64,000 nt of DNA from Asterias amurensis. Lineage: Eukaryota > Echinodermata > Asteroidea > Forcipulatida > Asteriidae. Both the position numbers and the translations under genes were made by a program. Below, one piece after another: positions 45,352 through 55,495 of the stretch. Location: contig NC_092660.1 of assembly GCF_032118995.1 (NCBI RefSeq), positions 4,231,501-4,295,500 on the forward strand, given 5' to 3'. Positions within the stretch are counted from its first letter, which is position 1; the number at the start of each line of letters is the position of its first letter. Below the pieces are notes generated by a model. The model did no database searches and had not been told where the DNA came from. It saw nothing but the letters and a program-made list of their open reading frames with translations.

Positions 45352-45990
45352 CTGGACGAAATTATGGTCTGGTGCCATGGGCAATGAATGTTAGAATTCA
45401 TTACTGTTATTGGAAACAGGGAAAATGACCAAGATGGTGACAGTGTGATAAAAGTCTATAAGCAGTAGGTTCGTATGTCAAGATTGATAGTGCATGTAAA
45501 AGAACAGAGAATTATTACAGAGTAGGCATAAAACATCATTGTTTCTGGTTTTCATGTACAGTAAGAACCCTTGTATAACTATAAGGTAGAGCCTTATATC
45601 GAGAGAGTTGCAACAATTTGGGATTAGATGCCATTTTGGTTTCAAAAACGCATTGGCCAATACAAGGTGCCAGACTAGTCTGCCATTGGGTTTTGTTGCG
45701 AACATGGCATCCAGTAACCACTTGACAAGGGAAAAGATAGTCCTTAGTTTAATAGAACTAGTCCTAAGACTCTTTAGGAGTTATTAAAAACTCTTAAAAG
45801 GCTTTGCTGACAGTGGAATTAAGACACCTCACAAGCAGGGCACTGTTTCATAAAGCTGCTCAGCACACACAAACTTGCTAACCAGAAGGTTTAGCAACCA
45901 AAATACCATTTAATATGTACAGTCTACAACTGGTTTCCTGCTCATTTTTGCTTAGCAGGATTTTTTAAAGCAATATTTTTTGCTTTAATC

Positions 45991-46095
45991 ACGAAACTTT
46001 ACGCAACTGCTTAAGTCCACTTGCGCAATGTTTATAAAGCAACTTGCGCCAAAAACATTACGTAAGTGGACTTACGCAGTTGCGTTAAGTTTCGT
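45991..46095. repeat. Foldback repeat
   Basis: ACGAAACTTTACGCAACTGC and GCAGTTGCGTTAAGTTTCGT are inverted, followed by inner TAAGTCCACTT / AAGTGGACTTA. Confidence 0.8.
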
Positions 46096-46744
46096 GGAAT
46101 CGGCTGCTGGGGAATGGCAGAAGTTTTTACTTATCTCCCAGAAGTCTTTGTATATCTTTTTGTTTTAACAAAAATACAATATATTTGTTTTTTTTAGTCC
46201 TTGTTGAGCCATTGTATTGTACTAGGGTGGTGATATGAATAAAGGATATTAAAGAGTCTGCATTAGAATACGGTTTAGAGATAAAATCTCACAAAACAAA
46301 AATCAGGTTTTGTTACGATATCTATTGTATATACTTGATGAGAATAAAAGTCAATATTTTTGACTTTGGGAGTTTGTACATACTTGATCAGAAATAAATG
46401 GAATTATGTTTGAAGTAAAGTTTTTATTGTCCCTTCAACTTGGACAAAAGATGTCTTTCGAACAAAACTTTTTCTTAATCGCCATGCTGTTGCCTCGCTT
46501 TTTTATTTTGCTTTTGTAAATAAGTATTTGTTTAACTGTAAGGCAATTTTGAATTGTTTGTTTAAGTTTAAGGATTGTTTGTAATAAAAAATGTACCCAG
46601 TCAGTTTACCTTGTGGTTTACAAATTGTTAACTATTTAACTGATTAAATGATGAGAAGTTAAATACCCAGATAAAGTCTAGAGTGATGCAATAAATGTTT
46701 AATTGTTTTTAATCAAAATTATCTTTTTGTTTGTTGTAATTGTT

Positions 46745-47083
46745 TTAAAGGCAGTGGACACTATTGGTAATTAGTCAAAATAACTATTAGCACAAAACCT
46801 TTCTTGGTGATCAGTAATGGGGAGAGGTTGATGGTATAAAATATTGTGTGAAACGGCTCCCTCTGAAGTGCCATAGTTTTCGAGAAAGAAGTAAATTTTC
46901 CACGAATTTGATTTCGAGACCTCGTGTGACAAGGGTGGTTTTTCTTTCATTATTATCTCACAAGTTTCGATGACCTATTGAGCTCAAATTTTCACAGGTT
47001 TGTTATTTTATGCATTTGTTGAGATACATCAACTGTGAAGGCTATAGTCTTTTATAATTACCAATAATGTCCACTGCCTTTAA
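46745..47083 (+). mobile_element. Foldback MITE, family A (internally deleted)
   Basis: TTAAAGGCAGTGGACACTAT to ATAATGTCCACTGCCTTTAA. One half of the central palindrome is missing. Confidence 0.8.
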
Positions 47084-47164
47084 GTGATATTTAATTTTAA
47101 ATCACAGCCACATCAATAACTGCCTTAAAATGCAACAAGGCATAGCATTGTGTACATATCAATT

Positions 47165-47460
47165 TCAGGCAAAATTTAACAAGCACACATTTTTTCAGGC
47201 AAAATTTAACAAGTACACATTTTTTCAGGAAAAACTTGACAATTGTACACAAGGACATAATAGCCTTGTACAGTTCCAGTATTTCAATTATCCAATGCTA
47301 AGTAGGGCCTCACATGTTCAGACAAAGCTGTAGCCTTGTGCACATTTTCAGGCAAAATTTGATTGAACACAAGAATAATAGCCCTGTTCACATTTTCAGG
47401 CAAAATTTGCCAAGTATACAATGCTTGTGTTCGCATTATCAGGCAAAATTTGATAAGTCT
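47165..47460 (+). repeat. Short imperfect repeats of TTTTCAGGCAAAATTT
   Basis: About six units of TTTTCAGGCAAAATTTAACA or TTATCAGGCAAAATTTGATA, irregularly spaced. Each resembles a splice acceptor, but no exon follows. Confidence 0.65.
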
Positions 47461-48018
47461 GGGGCAAAGAGAAATTAAAACTCTGTTAGTTCATTTAATG
47501 AAAAACTCCAAATTGTTGTTGCCCCCCCCCCTTAACTTGTTCATTATGTGAATTGCAGCAACTAAAATATAACTTTTTACGCCCCTCCTTTTTTTTATTA
47601 TCATGTAAACTTTACCCCTGTGGTTAAAAATAACAAAATGAATTGAGGACACACATGAAAAGACAATTTAAACATAAAAATAGCGAGAGGCAAAAACTAG
47701 TTTCTAGCATTGGTTAAATATTATTATTTTTTTTCATCTTTGTGAACGAAAACTTTTGTAATGTTCTGGGGATTATTTTAAACAAATTTAAAGCGATTTT
47801 CATTTAGTAGTATTTGGAAGGGACTTCTCTCTTAGATAGTGATGTGGTGTGGTTTGTATTTGGCGGTATTGTGTGTTTAATTTGATTGTTTATCCTGTTG
47901 CGCTTGGTATTTTTAACCAGACTTATTCAAAATCATCCAGCAAGTGCATTAATTAATTAATACATCTCATTAACTTTGCGCGGGAGATTGTACAATCCGC
48001 CGACAGAGGGCGCGATTC

Positions 48019-48030
48019 TTATTTAAATAC
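48019..48030 (+). promoter_or_regulatory. Candidate TATA-like element of POLR1H
   Basis: TTATTTAAATAC lies 58 nt before the first in-frame ATG and just downstream of a GC-richer stretch. Position is suggestive only. Confidence 0.35.
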
Positions 48031-48087
48031 CTAGTCAGATACCCTAAACCAAATTCAACGCTGAACGTATGGAAGAAGTCAAGCTTG

Positions 48088-48224
48088 ATGAATCACGTGC
48101 CTTCCATTCAGAAACGCATGCGGGATCAGAATTCCTCCAAAATGGACGAAGAGGAGTCATTTGCTTCTTCGAGAGAATTTTGCCCGCAATGTGGCTCCGT
48201 TTTACCGTTTCCTAAAAAGGAACG
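48088..48224 (+). CDS. POLR1H: POLR1H exon 1 (N-terminal zinc ribbon half)
   Basis: ATGs at 48088, 48118 and 48142 are all in frame. 48142 has the best context (CCAAAATGG) and gives MDEEESFASSREFCPQCG; 48118 gives a length nearer to the vertebrate protein. An overlapping out-of-frame ATG at 48069 opens an upstream frame of about 48 codons. The donor GAACG|GTAGTT at 48225 leaves phase 2. Confidence 0.75.
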
Positions 48225-51200
48225 GTAGTTATGAAGTGCAAGACAAGTCCTGACAAAGTAAATGCAAAAAGTAAGTTTGGAATATATATACTTATTGTGG
48301 AAACCGGAGCTTGTAAAGTTGTGTGTGATAGCCCCTTGACTTGTGCGTTATTTATAAAAGGGGTAGGCGGGGTCGGGACGTGGCCAAGGAGGCGGTGGGG
48401 GAGGAGGCTGATGCATGATCGCAACAGACTTTGAATATTAATTATATTAAATAATTATTAATTCGAATTCAGCTCAATGACTTTGATTCTGATGATGTAA
48501 CTGACCTGTGACTGATAATTTGTTGAATATTTTTTTTAGTATAACAAAAAAAATTATTTATAGGATAGAGTAGACAAAGTTTTCAATTAATAGTTTTGTA
48601 ATTTACATTATAATATCTTCTAGGTCTGTCTGTAGGATTAATAATTGCCTTTTATATCATCCTTTGTAATGAATGCACTGGTGGTTCATCCGCTGTTGTT
48701 TGGTCATTTATAATTTACAAATTAAAACACAAAATATGTTTAAACAAAATCAAAATCTTTTTTAGTTGTAAAAAGAAAACCTGCTGGGGCTGGGCACTCG
48801 TGATTTCAAAATAGTTTTTTTTTTTCAATTTTTTTAAAGTTAAAATTACATTCCTTTCACAGATTTTCAACAAAATGTAACACTGTGTAAAGTTGTGTTT
48901 AATATTATTTATATTATCAGTCAATTTTTTTTCTGTGTATCACTCGGTGGTGACCACATATATCACTACCATTAGCACAGACAGCACATTTTTGAATGAA
49001 TGAATGAAAAGTAACTTTTTGTCTTCCTTCTTCTCATTACAGCTGCATTATACACGGTGTGTTCTACCTGCGTCTCAACTCTCCCAAGGATGTTGAAGGT
49101 CGTCACGAGGTTGTCAGCCAGAAAGACCAAGGACCACTGGTGAGTGAAACACCGGAGTTTTATCTTAGGAATAGTCCAAATTGTTTAGGTTTATATCTTG
49201 ATGTTTACATACAGAATTTATGTTTGTACTTTATTGTCTATACTAGAACCACCAAAACATTTTGGTTTTCTTTTTTCTTTCTGAGGTTTCATTATTTATA
49301 TTTAACTCTAAATGAATAAAAAAGGGATAACTTTCCGTATGGCACCACCACTTTTTCACTCATTTTTACAAAAAAGGATATCTCATTGAGGTAAATTAGA
49401 TACTAAATCATTTCATATCGAATGAAAAAGTGGTGGCGCCATACGGAAACTTTTCCTAAAAAAGATATACAATTAGTGTGAAAAGGGTTCACCGCCCACA
49501 GGGAAACCTCCAGCCATTTTTTAAATTGGTTTATGAAAAAAAGATGCACAATAGAGGAAATTTATTAGGTGATTATTTCAAATGGTTTCTTTTGAAGATT
49601 ATAACCCCCAAAATATTTAGGTTCACCATTTTATTTTGTTTCAGGAAAGAAACAAAAACGAATCTCTGCAAAGGGTTTGCCACCTGTAGGGGAACCTTTG
49701 GTCAATTATGAAATGGTTTGAAAGAAAAAATGCAAAACTTTGTTTTGAATAAAAGGTGGTTTATCATTTGGTAAATTTTGAAAAAAAAAACCCAAAGTTC
49801 TTTGTTTGTATTTGTTTATTTTATTTCAGAGGTTTTATCCCTCTGAAAACAGCAAAAATCAGTGATTAAAGTTTGCCAACCGTAGGGAAACCTCTGGCCA
49901 ATTTTCTAACTGTGTTTAGTTGAAAAATGTACCAGATCATTTTGAAAGGCGATTTTTGTTGTTGTAATTTTTGTAAATAGCGTTTACCCTCCCAAATATT
50001 TTGATATACAAAAAGGTTCGTATTATTTCAGAGGTTTATATTTTACCTGTGAAAAAAAGGAGCAAAAATCAGTGACAATGGGTTCGCCACCCGTAAGGAA
50101 ACCCCTGGCCATTTTTTTAACTGTGTTTGATTGAAAATTTGTCTACTTCAAATTAAAAGTTGTCATTCGGTAAAATTTGAAAACTAACGCAAGCCCCCAA
50201 ATATTTTGGTTTACAATTAGGTTCGTATTATTTCAGAGGTTTTATATTTACCTGTGAAAAAAAGGAGCAAAAATCAGTGACAATGGGTTCGCCACCCGAA
50301 AGGAAACCCCTGGCCATTTTTTTTAACTGTGTTTGATTGAAAATTTGTCTACTTCAAATTAAAAGTGGTCATTCTGTAATTTTTGAAAACTAATGTAAGC
50401 CCCCAAATATTTTGATATACAAATAGGTTTGTATTATTTCAGAGGTTTTATATTTTACCTGTGAAAAAAAAAGGAGCAAAAATAAGTGACAATGGGTTCG
50501 CCACCCGTAAGGAAACCCCTGGCCAATTTTTTAACTGGGTTTGATTGAAAATTTGTCTACTTAAAATTAAAAGTTGTCATTCGGTAAAATTTGAAAACTA
50601 ACGCAAGACCCAAATATTTTGGTTTACAAATAGGTTCGTATTATTTCAGAGGTTTTATATTTTACCTGTGAAAAAAAGGAGCAAAAATCAGTGACAATGG
50701 GTTCGCCACCCGTAAGGAAACCCCTGGCCAATTTTGTAACTGTGTTTGATTGAAAATTTGTCTACTTCAAATTAAAAGTTGACATTCGGTAAAACTTGAA
50801 AACTATTGTAACCCCCCAAATATTTTGATATACAAATAGGTTTGTTTTATTTCAGAGGTTTTATATTTAACCTGTGAAAACCGAGTAGCAAAAATCAGTG
50901 ACAATGGGTTCGCCACCCGTAAGGAAACCCCTGGCCAATTTTTTTACTGTGTTTGATTGAAAATTGTGCCACTTCAAATTAAAAGTTGACGGGTAAAATT
51001 TGAAAACTAACATAAGCTCCCAAATATTTTGATATACAAATAGTTTCGTTTTATTTCAGAGGTTTTATATTTTACCTGTGAAAACAGGCGCAAAAATCGG
51101 TGACAATGGGTTCGCCACCCGTAAGGAAACCCCTGGCCAATTTTTTTACTGTGTTTGATTGAAAATTGTGCCACTTCAAATTAAAGGTGACATTCTGTAA

Positions 51201-54200
51201 AATTTGAAAACTAACGTAAGCCCCCAAATATTTTGATATACAAATAGGTTCATTTTATTTCAGAGGTTTTTTATTTTACCTGTGAAAATAGTGGAGCAAA
51301 AATCGGTGACTAAGAGTTCGCCACCCATTAGGAAACCCCATTTTTTTTTAAATGTTTGGAACAAAGCAAACCTTAATTGTTGATGTATCAACCTTAATTG
51401 TTGATGTATCAAAATCTTTACCTTGGACTTATTCATCGCTACTGTGACAGGGTTCTGCTTTTTTCTGTTTCCTCAGCAAGTGGAACCAGTACACCTATTT
51501 TGCTGAAACTTTCAGTTTTATTCCATCTTTCTATATTTTGTCCATTAATCATTGACACACACAAAAAAAACTTATGGCCCTACCTTTTAGGCATATGATC
51601 ACAAATTGTTTTTTCAATGCTTGGTTATTTTTCATCACTTCTTAATTTCATTTTTGTATCTGGTCTGGTTTCAGATTGACAGGGCATGTGCCAAGTGCGT
51701 TCATGATAGACTTCATTTCCACACCAGGCAAACATGATCAGCTGATGAAGGACAAACTGTCTTCTATTTCTGCCCATCATGCAAGTAAGTTAATCACTAC
51801 TTAAGCCTGGTTCATACTTGAATTCTTTGTGGGGTGCTATAAAATTGCTTTCATTATTATACTTCCTGCAAATGCAAAGTGAATTTTGGCGACACAGCCC
51901 TGTTTTTTTAGAGAATGTTTCAATGGGGTTGTGACACAGTTCAACTGTTGGGACAACAAAATTTGGGGCCGAGCACTGAGTTCAAACTTTGGTGTTTCTT
52001 ATCAGCAGAGTGTGGGTTCAAATTGCCAGCCACAACACTTGTGTCCGTTTAAAGCAAGACACTTAACCAAGTCCTTCAGACTTAAAGCTGTTGGTCCCAT
52101 GTGTTGTGTAACGCATGTAAAAGAACCCACTGCATGCACTTATCAAAGGTTCATTTTTTAGGTAAGTGTAATTTTTTATTTATTTTTTATTTACAGAGGC
52201 ATCAAGAGATTGAGTATCGGTCTACACTGAGAGGAACTCAAGACAATAGCTCACTGGAACAAGGAGATGAAATCACCACCGACGATGACAACGACGACCA
52301 CCTGATGCCAGAGAGATGTCTTACTGATGAGGAGGCCAATTTTTTTCAATTGAAAAATGCGCCACTTCATAGAAGGTGATTTATTATTTGGTAAGTCTTG
52401 AAAAACAAGCCCCCAAATATTTGGTTTTTTATTTTTAACTCTGAAAACAGAAGAGCAAAAATTCAGTGACAAAGGGTTCGCCAAATTTGCCCATCATCAA
52501 ATTAAAAATTGACATTTGGTAAATTTTGAAAAATAATGTTAACCCCTTCAAATATTTTGATATACAAATAGGTTTGTGTTATTTCAGAGGTTACATATTT
52601 TACCCCTGAAAACAGAAGAGTAAAAATTCAGTGTCAAAGGGTTCGCCACCCGTATGGAAACCCCTGGTCAATTTTTTTGAAATGTTTTGGGAGAAAAGCA
52701 AACTTTACTTGATGAATCAAAATCTTTACCTCGGATGGATTCATCGCTACTGTGACAGGGTTTTTCTTCTTTGTGTGGTCTCAGCAAGTGGAACAAGTAG
52801 ACTGTTTTTGCCAAAACTTATGGTCCTTTACTTTTAGGCGTATTATCACAAATTTGTTTTTTCAATGCTTGGTTATTTTTCATCACTTCTTAATTTCATT
52901 TTTGTATCTGGTCTGGTTTCAGATTGACAGGGCATGTGCCACGTGCTGTCACGATGGACTTCATTTCCACACTAGGCAAACACGATCAGCTGATGAAGGA
53001 CAAACCGTCTTCTATTTTCTGCCCATCATGCAAGTAAGTTAATCACTACTTAAGCCTTGTTCATACTTCCTGCAAATGCAAAGTGAATTTTGGCGACACA
53101 GCCCTGTTTTCTTAGCGAATGTTCCGAAAGGGTTGAACACAGTTCAACCGTTGCTAGTTATTCGTTGCAAGTTCATGACAACAAAATTTGCTCTGCATTT
53201 GCAGGAAGTACAAACCAGGCTTTAGGCTTGTAGATCCTTTTAGGTATATCATACAGTTTCCATAGATTGCACAGGGGTTAGTAGGTACCTGTGAGGGTTG
53301 AGATGGTTCTTGTGATTTATTTAGCTTGGTCACTACATATCTGGCTGCAGAGGCAGTTTACTTCCAAGGGAGCTGAGTTGGTTTGATGAATGAAACAAAT
53401 GTCCTAGTGATCAGGGGTAACATTGTTGAAGAGCCACGAGCGTCACTGAATGACGGATTTCAGTGCTATATGAGGATAAGTACAAGCAGAAGTCACTGTT
53501 CACATGGCATGTGTGTAAATCGTCGTCGGAAGTGTCGTGGCCGAGCACCGAATTCAAACTTTGGTGTTTCTTATCAGCAGAGTGTGGGTTCAAATTGCCA
53601 GTGAGCCACGACACTTGTGTCCGGTTAAAGCAAGACACTTAACCATGTCCTTCATCCTTCAAACGTAAAGCTGTTGTGTAACGCATGTAAAAGAACCCAG
53701 TGCATGTACTTATAAAAGGTTCATTTTTATGTAAATGTAATTTTTTATTCATTTTTTATTTACAGCGGCATCAAGAGATTGAGTATCAGTCTACACTGAG
53801 AATGAACATCTTTGGATCGGTCTACACTGAGAGGAACTCAAGACAATAGCTCACTGGAACAAGGAGATGAAATCGCCACCGACAACGACAACGACGACCA
53901 CCTGATGCCAGAGAGATGTCTTACTGATGAGGAGGCCGATTTTTTTAATTGAAAAATGCGCCACTTCATAGAAGGCGATTTATCATTTGGTAAGTCTTGA
54001 AAAACAAGCCCCCAAATATTTGGTTTTATATTTTTAACTCTGAAAACAGAAGAGCAAAATTCAGTGACAAAGGGTTCGCCACCCGTAAGGAAACCCCCTG
54101 GCCAATTTTTTAACTGTGTTTGATTGAAAATTGCGCCACTTCAATTTAAAAGTTGACATTTGGTAAATTTTGAAAAATACAAATATTTCGATATACAAAT

Positions 54201-54594
54201 AGGTTCGTGTTATTTCAGAGGTTAGTAACAGAAGAGTAAAAATTCAGTGTCAAAGGGTTTGCCACCCGTAAGGAAACCCCTGGTCAATTTTTTTGAAATG
54301 TTTGGGGAAAAAAGCAAACTTGACGAATCAAAATCTTTACCTTGGATGGATTCATCGCTACTGTGACAGGGTTTTTCTTCTTTCTGTGTTCTCAGCAAGT
54401 AGAGCCAGAAGACCTATTTTGCTGAAACTTTCACTGTTTAATGTAATCTTTCTAACTGTTTGTGAAATCGACCCCAGGATGGTTAGGGTCAAAGATTCAT
54501 TTTTTATGTAAAAGTTGGTTTTTATTTATTTTTTTTGTTTTACAGGCATCAAGAGATTGAAGAGAATGAACATCTTTGGATCGGTCTACACTGA
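48088..54594 (+). CDS. POLR1H: POLR1H/RPA12 homologue, RNA polymerase I small subunit, locus with duplicated and damaged exons
   Basis: RPA12 is the TFIIS-like small subunit of RNA polymerase I with two zinc ribbons and an acidic RSADE hairpin that supports RNA cleavage. Here exon 1 has FCPQCGSVLPFP (first Cys pair), exon 2 (49042-49140) the linker, exon 3 the C-ribbon with CxxC, HTRQTRSADEGQTVFYF and CPSC, and exon 4 HQEIE with a short tail. Exon 3 occurs at 51675-51784 and 52923-53033, and exon 4 near 52197, 53766 and 54546. Copy 1 of exon 3 has TGA in place of the RSADE arginine codon; copy 2 has one extra T that destroys the last Cys pair. Exon 2 reads through but loses the expected second Cys pair. 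Either the locus is decaying or the assembly carries errors. Confidence 0.75.
48225..49041 (+). other. POLR1H intron 1
   Basis: AT-rich. A stronger-looking donor (AAAAA|GTAAGT) lies at 48270, but using it would include an in-frame TAG. Nothing else recognised. Confidence 0.5.
49042..49140 (+). CDS. POLR1H: POLR1H exon 2 (linker; frame conflict)
   Basis: Acceptor CTTCTCATTACAG, donor CACTG|GTGAGT. Joined to exon 1 in phase 2 it is open and ends VEGRHEVVSQKDQGPL, which fits the phase-0 join to IDRAC of exon 3. In another frame its first half reads ALYTVCSTC, which matches the expected zinc-ribbon CxxC. The two halves that look right are therefore in different frames. Confidence 0.6.
49332..49453. 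repeat. Foldback repeat with TTTCCGTATGGC ends
   Basis: TTCCGTATGGCACCACCACT and AGTGGTGGCGCCATACGGAA are inverted, continuing through TTTTTCA / TGAAAAA. Confidence 0.8.
49480..51345 (+). repeat. ~205-bp satellite, about 10 units, in POLR1H intron 2
   Basis: Each unit contains GGGTTCGCCACCCGTAAGG, AAACCCCTGGCCA, GTGTTTGATTGAAAA, CCCCAAATATTTTGATATAC and TTATTTCAGAGGTTTTATAT. The GTTCGCCACC motif recurs near 49676, 49875, 50089, 50287, 50498, 50701, 50908, 51109 and 51318. The first units are the most diverged. Confidence 0.9.
51675..51784 (+). CDS. POLR1H: POLR1H exon 3, copy 1, with premature TGA
   Basis: Acceptor GGTTTCAG, donor GCAA|GTAAGT; 110 nt. Reads IDRACAKCVHDRLHFHTRQT, then TGA (51735-51737), then SADEGQTVFYFCPSC. 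The C-ribbon cysteines (CAKC, CPSC) are intact. The stop is CGA to TGA compared with copy 2, a CpG transition. Confidence 0.75.
51802..51965. repeat. Disrupted family J foldback, copy 1
   Basis: TAAGCCTGGTTCATACTT begins the element, but it is interrupted and its right end is lost at GACAACAAAATTTGG, where the SINE follows directly. Confidence 0.6.
51965..52160 (+). repeat. tRNA-derived SINE, copy 1
   Basis: GGGCCGAGCACTGAGTTCAA, a box B-like GGGTTCAAATTGCCAGCC and the tail ACACTTGTGTCCGTTTAAAG, CAAGACACTTAACCAAGTCC. Duplicated with the surrounding exons at 53537. Confidence 0.65.
52197..52379 (+). CDS. POLR1H: POLR1H exon 4, copy 1
   Basis: Behind TTATTTACAG, the sequence AGGCATCAAGAGATTGAGTA reads HQEIEYRSTLRGTQDN in the frame that continues CPSC-K if the acceptor is ACAGAG|GCATC, or directly in phase 0 if ACAG|AGG is used. 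It stays open to TGA at 52377. HQEIE corresponds to the FQEKE end of vertebrate RPA12; the longer tail is unusual. Confidence 0.5.
   Translation, partial: RHQEIEYRSTLRGTQDNSSLEQGDEITTDDDNDDHLMPERCLTDEEANFFQLKNAPLHRR
52380..52690 (+). repeat. Satellite fragment (2 units) in duplicated block
   Basis: Two diverged ~205-bp units with GGGTTCGCCAAATTTGCCC and GGGTTCGCCACCCGTATGG. They lie between exon 4 copy 1 and exon 3 copy 2, as expected if the block was duplicated as a unit. Confidence 0.75.
52923..53033 (+). CDS. POLR1H: POLR1H exon 3, copy 2, with +1 frameshift
   Basis: Acceptor GGTTTCAG, donor GCAA|GTAAGT; 111 nt. Reads IDRACATCCHDGLHFHTRQT, RSADEGQTVFYF, then an extra T (TATTTTCTG against TATTTCTG in copy 1) turns CPSC into LPIM. 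The catalytic RSADE is intact; the last zinc ligands are lost unless the T is an assembly error. Confidence 0.75.
53053..53224. repeat. Family J foldback, copy 2 (intact)
   Basis: TAAGCCTTGTTCATACTTCC and GGAAGTACAAACCAGGCTTTA are inverted ends. Same element as at 51802, here with both ends. Confidence 0.7.
53537..53715 (+). repeat. tRNA-derived SINE, copy 2
   Basis: GTGGCCGAGCACCGAATTCA, GGGTTCAAATTGCCAG and ACACTTGTGTCCGGTTAAAG, nearly identical to the copy at 51965. Confidence 0.65.
53766..53849 (+). CDS. POLR1H: POLR1H exon 4, copy 2
   Basis: Acceptor TTTATTTACAG, then CGGCATCAAGAGATTGAGTA. Joined in phase 0 to the frameshifted exon 3 copy 2, it reads RHQEIEYQSTLRMNIFG and ends in TAG, so the HQEIE frame is regained. 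It looks like a hybrid of the copy 1 and copy 3 sequences. Confidence 0.45.
   Translation, partial: RHQEIEYQSTLRMNIFGSVYTERNSRQ
53940..54310 (+). repeat. Satellite fragment (2 units) in duplicated block
   Basis: Units with GGGTTCGCCACCCGTAAGG (54074) and GGGTTTGCCACCCGTAAGG (54258), in the same relative place as the fragment at 52380. Confidence 0.75.
54546..54594 (+). CDS. POLR1H: POLR1H exon 4, copy 3 (probably ancestral terminal exon)
   Basis: Acceptor TTTGTTTTACAG. Joined in phase 2 to an intact exon 3 it reads KHQEIEENEHLWIGLH and TGA, the closest to the short acidic end of other RPA12 proteins. No exon 3 copy precedes it in its own block. Confidence 0.6.
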
Positions 54595-55102
54595 GAGGAA
54601 CTCAAGGCAAGAGCTCACTGGAACAAGGAGATGAAATCACCACGACGACGACGACCACCTGATGCCAGAGAGATGTCTTACTGATGAGGAGGCCGAGCAT
54701 CCATCCCAGTATGGGTACTTAAATAAGATAAGGATCCTTTATCACTGACAGTGCCATCAGGATTGTCTCAAGAAACAAAATGAGGCTTGACATCCGAATT
54801 TAGTCTGGTTCCTTTTTTTTTTACTTTGAGAGTTTCGAGCTGGTTTTGATGGGTTCACGGGAACCAGACAAAATGGCCGAACTGTGGTAAAGGTGTTTTT
54901 GAACTGTCAGTGTTGCTTACATTAATTTGTGATAACTCATGCTGTACAGCTAGTTTCAAAAAACGATTATCTAAAATTAAATTGTTTACCTTCATGAATT
55001 GTTGTTATTGATTGATACTCCCCTTACCCCTGGGGTGGGTTGATCGATTGACAGAACGAACAAGAAACTTGAGTGCAAACCTTCTATGATGAAAGCCTTC
55101 CA

Positions 55103-55373
55103 GGGCCCATTTTCATGGCTTTGCTTACTGCCGAATTCTTCGCTTTCGATCACGATTCCCCGCTTACTGCCGAATTCTGCACTTTCGATCACATTCCTCG
55201 CTTACTTGCAAGCACCGAATTTTTTGCTAGCCTTTGAACCGTGGAATACTAGTAACGTGGAGTACACATGCGCAGAAGCAAAAATTCGCTGCTAACCCGT
55301 GAAATACGCTTGCCGCTCTGCCTCAGTAAGTGCCGATTCTGTGCTTACGGTAAACAGAGCCATAAAATTGGGA
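55103..55373. repeat. Foldback repeat, family G
   Basis: GGGCCCATTTTCATGGCTTT and AGAGCCATAAAATTGGGA ends with GCTTACTGCCGAATTC units inside; diverged sister of 42381. Confidence 0.75.
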
Positions 55374-55495
55374 CAAGCTCTGGTTAGGATCATTGCATAC
55401 TTTGTAACTTATTGGTCGTGACAAGACTTAAATTCTCTTTTTCCCTGAGAGTTGGTCATTGCACAAATGTCATCCTCTCTACTGTTACTACAACA

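Larger units (their letters stand above)
45012..46260 (+). other. Probable 3' UTR and end region of the mucin-like gene
   Basis: No coding sequence. Contains a chimeric fragment of family A termini (45047-45140), the foldbacks at 45213 and 45991, and AATAAA at 46238. Confidence 0.4.

Noticed and set aside
47165-47460. CRISPR-like direct repeats
   Set aside because: Units are irregular in length and spacing, and the context is a eukaryotic intergenic region.
48231-48434. 67-aa frame just after POLR1H exon 1, and an alternative donor at 48270
   Set aside because: Extending exon 1 to that donor brings an in-frame TAG right after the exon 1 codons, so the 48225 donor is preferred.
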